Below are positions 1-6,789 of a stretch of 11,547 nt of DNA, piece by piece. The DNA comes from an uncultured Collinsella sp. (GTDB taxonomy: Bacteria; Actinomycetota; Coriobacteriia; Coriobacteriales; Coriobacteriaceae). How positions within the stretch are numbered: the stretch's first letter is position 1; every line of letters starts with the position of its first letter. A program made the translations under genes and the position numbers. The notes under the pieces were generated by a model that worked only from the letters and a program-made list of their open reading frames with translations, was not told the DNA's origin and made no database searches. The stretch spans positions 1 through 11,547 of the forward strand of contig USCJ01000033.1 of assembly GCA_900553215.1 (NCBI GenBank), given 5' to 3'.

Positions 1-798
1 CCAGCCGCTCGTGCCGCCGTACTGTTTCTCGGCCAAACCACCAATCGCGGAGACATACGTGCCGTACGACGAGCCATGTGCGTTAACGGAAAGGCCCAGC
101 GCGCACAGGGCATCATAGACGGTAGCGCCTTCGTTAAAGGTAAAGGTGCCACCAGAAGACACAGGATTGCCCACAGCGCTCGATGTGACCGAAACCGTCA
201 CTGTTACGTAGCTGGACTCCTGCGAGCCGCTCTGGCCGCCCGAGGAGGCGTTTCCACCATTAGAGGATGAGGCTCCATCAGACGACTGGCCACCGCCAGA
301 CGCATTGGAAGTATCACCGGCTCCCGTATTTTGGGCAGCGGATTTATCGCCAGACTTCTTGCCGTCCTGGTCCTCGGACTTCCTGTTATCCGAGTTCTTG
401 TCCGATTCCTTGTTTGAAGACTCGGAATCGTCCTTGGACTTGGACTCATCAGAATGCTTGGAATCATCTTTTGCGTCATTTGATGACTTGGAATCCTTGG
501 AACTGGCCTCGCCCGAAGTCGCAGTCGAGCCAGACGCCTTGGTGTCCTTGGTGACGACGCTCTCCCCCGTCACGGTCTGAATGATCCAGTCGATGGACCA
601 GGCACCGCTCTCGGAAGGATGGACGAAACCCAGCGAGACGACGATCAGAATGGTGCACGCGGCAGTCAGGACGCCGAGGAGCGTCTTGCGACGAGGGGCG
701 GACGCCGCCGAAGCGGCGCCCTGTTGCTTTGCATCGTCGAACTGAATGAACGAGGAATCTGGTTGCTTGGGGTCAGCGTCCTTGGATTTATTGGACAC
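1..798 (-). CDS. Membrane-anchored DUF4430 (transcobalamin-like) protein, partial
   Basis: The frame is open from the left window edge for 266 codons, so the C-terminus is missing. I chose the GTG at 796-798: it is preceded by AGGTGAGG, which starts within the stop region of the upstream gene, suggesting translational coupling. An in-frame GTG at 805-807 abuts that stop and is less likely. Residues 1-38 are polar and end in a basic RRK, 39-58 form one hydrophobic segment (membrane anchor), and 85-195 are a Lys/Ser/Asp then Gly/Ser-rich stalk. From about 197 a DUF4430 domain begins: beta-rich YVTVTVSV, the helix-like segment NEGATVYDALCALG, and a final GGTSGW where the family usually continues into the conserved aromatic 'W-x-x-x-V-N-G' strand. 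DUF4430 is related to the C-terminal cobalamin-binding domain of transcobalamin. Being second in a riboswitch-led operon, it is inferred to bind corrinoid and hand it on at the cell surface. Function is inferred; family call is good. Confidence 0.8.
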   Translation of the reverse strand, partial: MSNKSKDADPKQPDSSFIQFDDAKQQGAASAASAPRRKTLLGVLTAACTILIVVSLGFVHPSESGAWSIDWIIQTVTGESVVTKDTKASGSTATSGEASSKDSKSSNDAKDDSKHSDESKSKDDSESSNKESDKNSDNRKSEDQDGKKSGDKSAAQNTGAGDTSNASGGGQSSDGASSSNGGNASSGGQSGSQESSYVTVTVSVTSSAVGNPVSSGGTFTFNEGATVYDALCALGLSVNAHGSSYGTYVSAIGGLAEKQYGGTSGW

Positions 799-807
799 AG
801 CCCTCAC

Positions 808-3800
808 CTACCGACGTTTGGTGAACACGAACACGCCGACGATGGCGAGACCGATGACGCCGGCGGCAACGCCAACAATGGCGAGCGGGTTGGTGCCAGT
901 CTCCTGCTCGGAGGCACTAGAGGACTTCTTAGCAGTGGTCGTGGAAGCAGCACCCGTATCGGACTTGGAATCGGACTTCTTGTCGGACTTGTTGTCCTTC
1001 TTGTCGGACTTCTTGTCAGACTTCTTCTCGTCCTTCTTATCGGACTTATCGGTGTCCTTCTTGTCGGACTTGTTGTCCTTGGTCTCGGTCTTGGTCGACA
1101 CCGTCGTCTTGGTCGTCGGCTTATGACCCGGGGCGATAGCGCCGCCGGCCTGCTGGCCCTTCGTGCCGGAGCCGGAACCCGTGCCCGTGCCAGCACCGGA
1201 ACCGTTGCCAGCGCCACCGTTGCCACCATTAGTGCCAGAACCGCCATTGCCGCCAGGGTTAACAGCATTCTTGGTCCACTTGGCATACAGCGTCAGATCG
1301 GCCGTCACCGGCGTACTGAAGTCATACGCCTGCGTGCAAGCCTCATCGGTGAACCAACCGCCGAAAGTGTAGCCATCGCGCGTCGGATCGGCCGGCTTGA
1401 CCAGCTTGCCGTCGGCCGTAGCAACGAACTTAGTGTCGCAAGCAGACCCGCCGTTGGAATTAAAGGCAACCGTCCAAGACTCGACAGCCCCCAGCTTGAA
1501 CAGCGTACCCGAATCATTGATGTAGTAGAGGTTGCCAGAAGCATCAGCAATGACCGGAGAGTCGCAGTGCTGGTAATGGCCAGCCGCATCATAAATCTGC
1601 GTCGCCTCTGCATCGCCGAGCGTATAGCGATACACGCCACCACCAGCAGAGTAGTTGACGTAATCCTTGCTATCCGCGCTGTTAACGGTGAAGTACACAT
1701 AGGTTTTGCCGCCCTGAACACTCACCAGCGGAGTAGCAGCAATACCGTTAAATCCGGCCGGCAGTTCTTTACCGTCAGCAGCGGTGACCATCGTGGTCTT
1801 ACCGGTCTTCAGATTATAGAGAGCCAGAGCAGAGCCAGTAGCCGTCTGTCCGCCGACAATCAAGTTTTCGCCAGCCACCGCCGGTGCGCTCATGTTATTA
1901 GTAAGACCCAGGTCGACCGTCTTCTGCTCGCTTAGTACGCCCTTCGCCGAAAGCGAAATCACATGGAGCTTTCCATCGTGCGTCATCTGATAGAAGGTCG
2001 AACCATTGGACGGATCGGCGACACAGTCGGCGTTCGCGAGAGCACCGAGCTTCATAGTCGAAACGACATCGCCCGTCGTCTTATCAATGCACTTAAGCGT
2101 GCCCGCGCTCGTAGGAACAATGGCGTACTTATCCGTCAGCGCAGCACCAGTCCAATAATAGCCCTCGGAAGGGTCAATGTTCTGCCAAGAGACTTCGCCC
2201 GTGGCAATCTTGATACGCTTCAGGGAGCCGTTGCCGTAGGTCGCGTTGTAGTTCTCGTCATACGAAATATCGACCGTACCAACATAGACGTACTCGCCAT
2301 CCGAAACCACGGTGCAGGAGCTCTGCGTCAAGTCCGTCAAACCAGGCGTCAGCCACTTGCAGATCAGCTTGTCCGCAGTAATCGCCTGGACCGCACCGCC
2401 GTTGAGCGGAACGATGATAAGGCCATTGGTATAGATCGGACGAGAGGTATAGCTCACCTTGGAGGCAAGCGGCGCAGAGGCAACCTTTTTACCCGTGGAC
2501 GAATCGATTTTAATGAGCTCGTTCTCGGTCGCGATGTACACAAAACCGTTAGCAATGACAGGCTCGCTGCAGTTGGCATACTGCTGGCCAGACTCGGCCT
2601 TCCAATCGAAGGCCCACTTAAGACCAGCGGCCTGCGCAGGCGTCTTGGCATCCGTTACGGTCGAACCGTTGCCACTGTTGCCGTAGCCGGCCCACTCGGC
2701 ATCCCAATCAGGAGTCGTCGCACTCGGGTCCACGACAATCTTGTCGGGATCGGGCATGGGCGAATCGTCGGTGGTATAGGCAAGCGTAACCTTATCGTCG
2801 CTCTTGAGCGTAATCTGATTGGCGCAGAGTAAGGAGGGCTCTCCATTGATATACAGATGCCAGTATTTATTGGTCGCACCATCATAGCCGTACGTCTTGC
2901 CTCCGAACGGCGAGTCGATGGAATTGAGGAACCAGTACTCACCGCTCTGGGAGCCGCTGTACTTAACGCCCTTTGCCTTCAGAACCGCTTCGATAAGGTT
3001 CTGGGCCGTAGAGCCTTCGGGCAGGGAAACATTGCTTGCCGAGCCCCAGCGAGTATTGTTGCCGTTGGCATCGGGACCGATAACATCGACGGACCCAAGA
3101 ACCTGACCGGGGAGGGCATCGGCGTCAGCACCATACATAAAGGTGACGGCGTCACCCTCCTGGAGCTTGTAGGCACCGGCGCCAACGTCGGCGAACTTGC
3201 CATTTACGTAGAATTGCCAATAGCTCTTGGTCCCAGCCATAGGACTTACTGTCGAACGGCGAAGTAATGCCGTTGAGGAACCAGCCCCAAGACGATTCGC
3301 CAGCATCGAGAGTAAGGCCGGTCTGCTCGAGGAGATCCTTGGCAGTAGAGCCCGCCTTGAGACTCGTCTGGCCCGTCGAGGCCCACACCTGCTGCTTGCC
3401 GTCCTTGTCCTTGCCAAGCACCTGAACGGAAGCATGAACGGAATCAGAGGGCAACTGGTCGCCCCAGCCACCGTAGAACCACGTGACGGTATCGCCGGCA
3501 TGGATGGTGACATTGTCCGCCGTATAGTCACTCGACTTGCCGTTGATAAACAGCTGCCAATAGGTCGAATAATCGAGCGGCGTACCCAGCTCAACACCGT
3601 TGTACTTAAGGCTCAGAATGAAAGAGCCCGCAGCAACGGCGTCGATGCCATTCGCCTCGAGCGCGACCTTCGTAAGGTCAAGTGCGCTCGAGCCGGACGT
3701 CACCACATACTGCGCGTTGTCGACCCAGGTCTGAGTCTTGCCCTGGGCATCGCGACCAATGACGGTCACATTTGCGGCAACCTGATCCTTAACGATAGGG

Positions 3801-4669
3801 GACGCGCTACCAGCCGTATAGGCAAACTCAATCTTCTGCCCCTGGGTGAGCTTGACGCTGCTCGCGCCAACCGAGGAAGACGCGCCGTCGACAAACAGCT
3901 GCCAGTAGGCATAAGTCGCCGGATCGTAGGCAAGCGTGCGGCCATCGCTCGGGGATGTGATGCTTTTGAGGTAGAACCCGTATGCCGTGTTCGGATCGTA
4001 GTCCGCCTTGAAGCCCGTCTTCTCCTGCAGCTTAATGAAGGCATCCGCAGCCGTCGCGCCCTCGTCGAGCTTGAGCTGCGTAGGTGCCACCCAGGTCTGA
4101 GCCTTGCCGTCGGCATCGGTGCCGATAATCGAGAACGAGACCTCGACTTGCTTCTTGGCGACATCGCCGGTTTCTGTCGGGCTCTCCGTCTGGACGGCAG
4201 CCACGGCGGCAGATCCTGCTTGGCCAGCGGATGCCGTCGAAGACTGATCGCTCGCGGTAGGGTTCTCCCCCGTCGCCGAGCCCTCGTCGCCAGTTGCCGC
4301 CTCTGTTGTGGCGGCACTAGCTGCAGGCGCGCCCTCGGAATCCGAAACCTCGGCCTTACCCTTGTCGGCGGCACCGCCCGCAAGCGCTGCGTCCTCACCC
4401 GGCGTCGTAGCCTGAGCCACAGCCTCGGCAATGCCCTCGGCGCCCTCGGCCCACAGCTGAGCCGGCGTGGTGCCAAAGGCCATCGCGAAGGCCAGGAATG
4501 CCACCAGGCCGCGCTTGGCTACACCGCGTGCAATCGCGCCACGGCGATGCAACGAGGCGCGCTGGCGCTCGTCCTCAAACATATCCATTTGTCCCCCATT
4601 GTCTGTACTCGGAGCGTTGCCTTGAGGCTGCCCCACGTCATCGCGCATGTTGCGCTCGAGTTCCCCCAT
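808..4669 (-). CDS. Large surface protein: four DUF4430 domains, PQQ-like beta-propeller, InlB repeat, C-terminal anchor (frameshifted)
   Basis: Two overlapping minus-strand frames join near 3229 into one product of about 1288 residues. Residues 1-53 are a long polar/basic leader, 54-66 a hydrophobic core with a likely signal cleavage after AQLWA. A low-complexity Ala/Thr/Glu region runs to about 175. Four DUF4430 domains follow (about 175-292, 298-402, 408-520, 525-640), each with a V-x-V-x-G-x-D-x-x-G-K strand and a YWQLFVDG/YWQLFINGK/YWQFYVNGK/YWHLYINGE strand. Next is a beta-propeller of PQQ type with repeated blades (PVIANGFVYIAT, IKIDSSTGKK, LYNLKTGKT), then an InlB B-repeat (NSNGG...PTRDGYTFGGWF...LTLYAKW), a Gly/Asn/Thr linker, a KSDKKD stalk and a terminal hydrophobic helix ending TKRR. 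It is first in an operon behind a cobalamin riboswitch, so a cell-surface corrinoid-capture role is inferred. ATG 4669 is preceded by GGAGG 13 bases away and AGGGG 6 away; Met28 also has a G-rich site upstream. The domain calls are firm, the ligand is not shown. Confidence 0.85.
955..1080 (-). repeat. KSDKKD-type coding repeat (surface stalk)
   Basis: Short imperfect tandem units whose translation is K-S-D-K-K-D and variants encode a highly charged stalk of about 40 residues near the C-terminus of the large surface protein. On the plus strand the unit appears as repeated 'cttgtcggactt'-like strings. Such stalks usually carry binding domains through the cell wall. The repeat could recombine or collapse in assembly, so its true length is uncertain. 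Confidence 0.75.
3227..3240 (-). other. Frameshift site in the large DUF4430 protein
   Basis: Reading the minus strand, domain 3 runs in frame to ...SYGWD (GAC at 3232-3230). The sensible continuation, KSYWQFYVNGK, begins at 3228 in another frame. The upstream frame alone continues only into an unrelated tail that stops at 3152. The paralogous domain 4 reads YGYDGATNKYWHLY, so the expected text here is YGWDG-T-KSYW. That would need GGGAC twice in tandem, and only one copy is present: a 5-base loss between direct repeats explains it exactly. It may be a real mutation or a base-calling/assembly error. Confidence 0.8.
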
Positions 4670-4755
4670 CGGGGTCCCCTTCCCTCCAGAGCCCTATGCA
4701 CACCGACGGCATACGCCGCAGCCGCATGCAAGATGGGAGGCGATCCGACTTAACC
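4670..4755 (-). promoter_or_regulatory. Leader between riboswitch and start codon with candidate anti-Shine-Dalgarno
   Basis: This stretch carries the ribosome binding site of the DUF4430 protein: GGAGG at 4687-4683, and AGGGG at 4680-4676 closer to the ATG at 4669. CCUCC at 4740-4736 is exactly complementary to GGAGG, so the two could pair and hide the site. A small palindrome (CGGC-GTAT-GCCG) lies between them. There is no run of U after a strong hairpin, so control of translation rather than termination is the more likely output. This is inferred from short complementarity only. Confidence 0.45.
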
Positions 4756-4760
4756 TTAAC

Positions 4761-4906
4761 GGCTCAGGCGCGCCGTCCGATCTGCGACGTGAACATCCCG
4801 AGCCAAGAGGAATTACGGTTACTGGTACAGCCGGGGACTTGCACCCCGATTCTCCCAAACGCGCAGGAAAACCGCGCATTCGTGCGTCTCCGCACCACCA
4901 TCTAGG
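4761..4906 (-). promoter_or_regulatory. Cobalamin riboswitch
   Basis: The minus-strand RNA contains the conserved cobalamin aptamer core at 4856-4813: GGGAGAAUC, then GGGGUGCAAGUCCCC (a stem with the typical UGCAAGU loop), then GGCUGUACC and AGUAACCGUAA. This matches the family pattern GGGAA..GGUGnAAnUCC..GCUGnnCC..AACuGUAA. Upstream are two neat hairpins, GUGCG-GAGA-CGCAC (4895-4882) and GCGCGG-UUUU-CC(U)GCGC (4877-4861). Downstream an 8-base-pair stem, GGCUCGGG (4804-4797) with CCUGAGCC (4768-4761, one G-U pair), encloses a loop region containing CGUC...GACG. I do not find the classic GCCACUG segment, so it is probably a short class-II or variant form. Ends are approximate. It lies upstream of, and on the same strand as, the DUF4430 operon. 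When cobalamin binds, expression is normally lowered. Confidence 0.88.
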
Positions 4907-4912
4907 CCATCG

Positions 4913-4941
4913 ATTATTACCGTCAAGATGGTATCACGCAA
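4913..4941 (-). promoter_or_regulatory. Candidate sigma-A promoter of the DUF4430 operon
   Basis: On the minus strand TTGCGT (4941-4936) is followed after 17 bases by AATAAT (4918-4913). Transcription would begin near 4906, just ahead of the riboswitch hairpins. The -35 overlaps the U-tract of the aarF terminator, so one gene ends where the next begins. Confidence 0.5.
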
Positions 4942-4967
4942 AAGGGCCTCGCACGCAGGCGAAGCCC
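4940..4967 (-). terminator. Intrinsic terminator after aarF
   Basis: The minus-strand RNA forms a 9-base-pair stem, GGGCUUCGC (4967-4959) with GCGAGGCCC (4952-4944, one G-U pair), with a 6-base loop, followed directly by UUUU (4943-4940). It lies 51 bases after the aarF stop and separates aarF from the cobalamin-controlled operon. Confidence 0.85.
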
Positions 4968-5017
4968 AAGGTAAAAGCTATTGTTTGCGATAGGAAATGC
5001 GGTGACGGTCGCAGCCT

Positions 5018-6781
5018 CTAGTGCTTGCCGCCGTGGCTGTTGAGCCAGATATTGCGGCCCAGCATAAGCGCCAGCACCAGCGCGCTCACGTAGCCCATAA
5101 AGCCAATGACTGGGATACCAAACACAACCGGCTCGATACGTGCGTAGTACACCACCGACGAACCGATAAACAGGCCGGCGATAACGATAGCCATCGACAT
5201 GCGGTCGATAATTCCGCCCAGCTGTCGCAGCGCCTTATCGCTGCTCATAATCTGCGTGTTCACCTTAAGCTGCCCGCGTGTGAGCATACGCGAAGCCAGC
5301 CCCAGGTACTCAGCCGCCTCGAGTGAGCCCTTCGCTGCGCGATAGCTGCTCGCGGCAAGATCGCGCCCCATTTCGCGGACGCGCGCATAGGTGCTTTTCT
5401 CATTTTTGATATGCGTCTGGATAATCTGGATCATGTTGACGTTGGGCATATACTCGGTCAGCAGACCCTCGAGCGTCACCATGCCACGGGCGAACATCGT
5501 CACCACGCTCGGCAGCTCAACGTCATTTTTGCGCGCCAGGTTTAGCAGCGAAGTCAAAAACTCGCCGATATCCAGGTCCTTAAGATCAAGACCCGCAAAG
5601 TCGGCAACGATAAAGTCCAAGTCGGACAAAAAGGCCGAATGGTCGAGCTCGGCCGAGTCGCCGCGCGTCACGGCAAAGCGCATGAGCGAATCCTTGAGCT
5701 TGGGCACGTCGCCCTCGGCCACGGCAAAGATCATATCCTTGACGATGCCGCGGTCATGGCTCGACATGCGCCCGACCATGCCCAGGTCAATAAAGTAGAC
5801 GATGCCGTCCTTGAGGATAATGTTTCCCGCATGCGGGTCGGCATGGAAAAAGCCGTCGTCGAGCACCTGCGTCGAGTAGTCCTCGACGATCGCCGAGCCG
5901 ATCTTTTCCAGGTCATAGCCCTCAGCTACCAGGCGCTCGGGATCGGCAATCGAGATGCCGTCAATGTAGTCCATGACGACGACATGTTCGGTGCACAGGT
6001 CCAGATAGGATTTAGGGCACGTCACGCCATGAACGCTCTTATGGAACTCGTAGAAGTCGTTGAGGTTTTTGGCCTCGGCCAAAAAGTTGGTCTCCTCACG
6101 AAACGAGGTCCACAACTCCTCGACTACGCCGTGCAGGTCAACGAATTGATCGGTGTTGACGAACTTGGAAACGATACGCACCACTGAGCGGATGATATCG
6201 ATGTCCTGTGCCATAACCTGCTGCGCACCGGGGCGCTGCACCTTGACGGCCACGTCCTCGCCCGTCACCAGACGAGCGCGGTGCACCTGCGCGAGCGATG
6301 CGCTACCAAGCGGATTGGGGTCGATCGCATCGAACATCTCCCCCAGGCGCAGGCCGTATTCCTCTTCCAGACAACTGAGTACGACCTCGTACGGCACCGG
6401 CTCCACGTCGGAGCGCAGACGACGCAGCTCGTCGCAAAAGCGTTGCGGCAGAATCTCGGACCGGTTAGCCAGAATCTGCCCCATCTTGACGAACATGGGG
6501 CCGAGTTCCTCGAGCAGGCGGCGCAAACGAACCGGCGTGAGGTTATCCCACACGCGGTACTTTTTGACCAGGCGAACAATCTGCCCGATGCGTTCGCGAC
6601 GACCCGCCGGCGTGAGCTGGTATTCCTCGTCCGGCGCCATCGCGTCGGGCTCCTCTGGCACCATATCGACAGCGCGCGGCTTCTTGCGAGCGCCCGAGAC
6701 GGCGGCGTCGACCTCATCGACAACCGCCGCCTCGTCACCCAAGGGATCTAGATTGTTGTAATCGGTGGTGGAATCTGCCAT
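5018..6781 (-). CDS. AarF/UbiB (ABC1/ADCK) family atypical kinase
   Basis: A 587-residue protein with all hallmarks of the UbiB family: the KxGQ motif (VKMGQ, 98-102), the Ala-rich loop that replaces the glycine loop (SASLAQVH, 160-167), the lysine in VAVKVQRPG (K180), the catalytic HADPHAGN (313-320) and the metal-binding DLG (332-334). Two hydrophobic helices lie near the C-terminus (about 530-580), placing it at the membrane. The N-terminal 60 residues are acidic and poorly conserved. In proteobacteria the family supports ubiquinone synthesis; in actinobacteria the role is not settled, and lipid or quinone handling is only inferred. The ATG at 6781 lies 8 bases after the stop of the upstream frame with no clear Shine-Dalgarno (CAGCGCAG between them), which suggests coupling to whatever gene natively preceded it. 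A terminator follows. Confidence 0.93.
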   Translation of the reverse strand: MADSTTDYNNLDPLGDEAAVVDEVDAAVSGARKKPRAVDMVPEEPDAMAPDEEYQLTPAGRRERIGQIVRLVKKYRVWDNLTPVRLRRLLEELGPMFVKMGQILANRSEILPQRFCDELRRLRSDVEPVPYEVVLSCLEEEYGLRLGEMFDAIDPNPLGSASLAQVHRARLVTGEDVAVKVQRPGAQQVMAQDIDIIRSVVRIVSKFVNTDQFVDLHGVVEELWTSFREETNFLAEAKNLNDFYEFHKSVHGVTCPKSYLDLCTEHVVVMDYIDGISIADPERLVAEGYDLEKIGSAIVEDYSTQVLDDGFFHADPHAGNIILKDGIVYFIDLGMVGRMSSHDRGIVKDMIFAVAEGDVPKLKDSLMRFAVTRGDSAELDHSAFLSDLDFIVADFAGLDLKDLDIGEFLTSLLNLARKNDVELPSVVTMFARGMVTLEGLLTEYMPNVNMIQIIQTHIKNEKSTYARVREMGRDLAASSYRAAKGSLEAAEYLGLASRMLTRGQLKVNTQIMSSDKALRQLGGIIDRMSMAIVIAGLFIGSSVVYYARIEPVVFGIPVIGFMGYVSALVLALMLGRNIWLNSHGGKH

Positions 6782-6789
6782 CTGCGCTG

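Noticed and set aside
645..657. A lipobox-like TAAC in the N-terminal hydrophobic segment of the partial DUF4430 protein.
   Set aside because: The cysteine lies in the middle of the hydrophobic stretch, with about ten more apolar residues after it, so a membrane anchor is more likely than lipid modification.
955..1080. Short regular repeats that could suggest a CRISPR array.
   Set aside because: Units are multiples of three, lack unique spacers of constant length, and encode the KSDKKD stalk in frame.
619..1935. A 438-codon plus-strand open frame with hydrophobic Leu/Gly-rich stretches.
   Set aside because: It is antisense to the charged stalk and propeller; the Leu/Gly runs are the mirror of the KSDKKD repeat.
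3227..4753. A 508-codon open frame on the plus strand.
   Set aside because: It is antisense to the DUF4430 protein, is rich in Arg with no recognisable motif, and reflects the GC-biased third positions of the real gene.
4756..4926. A 7-base pairing UUGACGG (4926-4920) with CCGUUAA (4762-4756) as the closing helix of the riboswitch.
   Set aside because: The better promoter reading (AATAAT at 4918-4913) would place its 5' strand upstream of the transcript start, and one such match over this distance is expected by chance.
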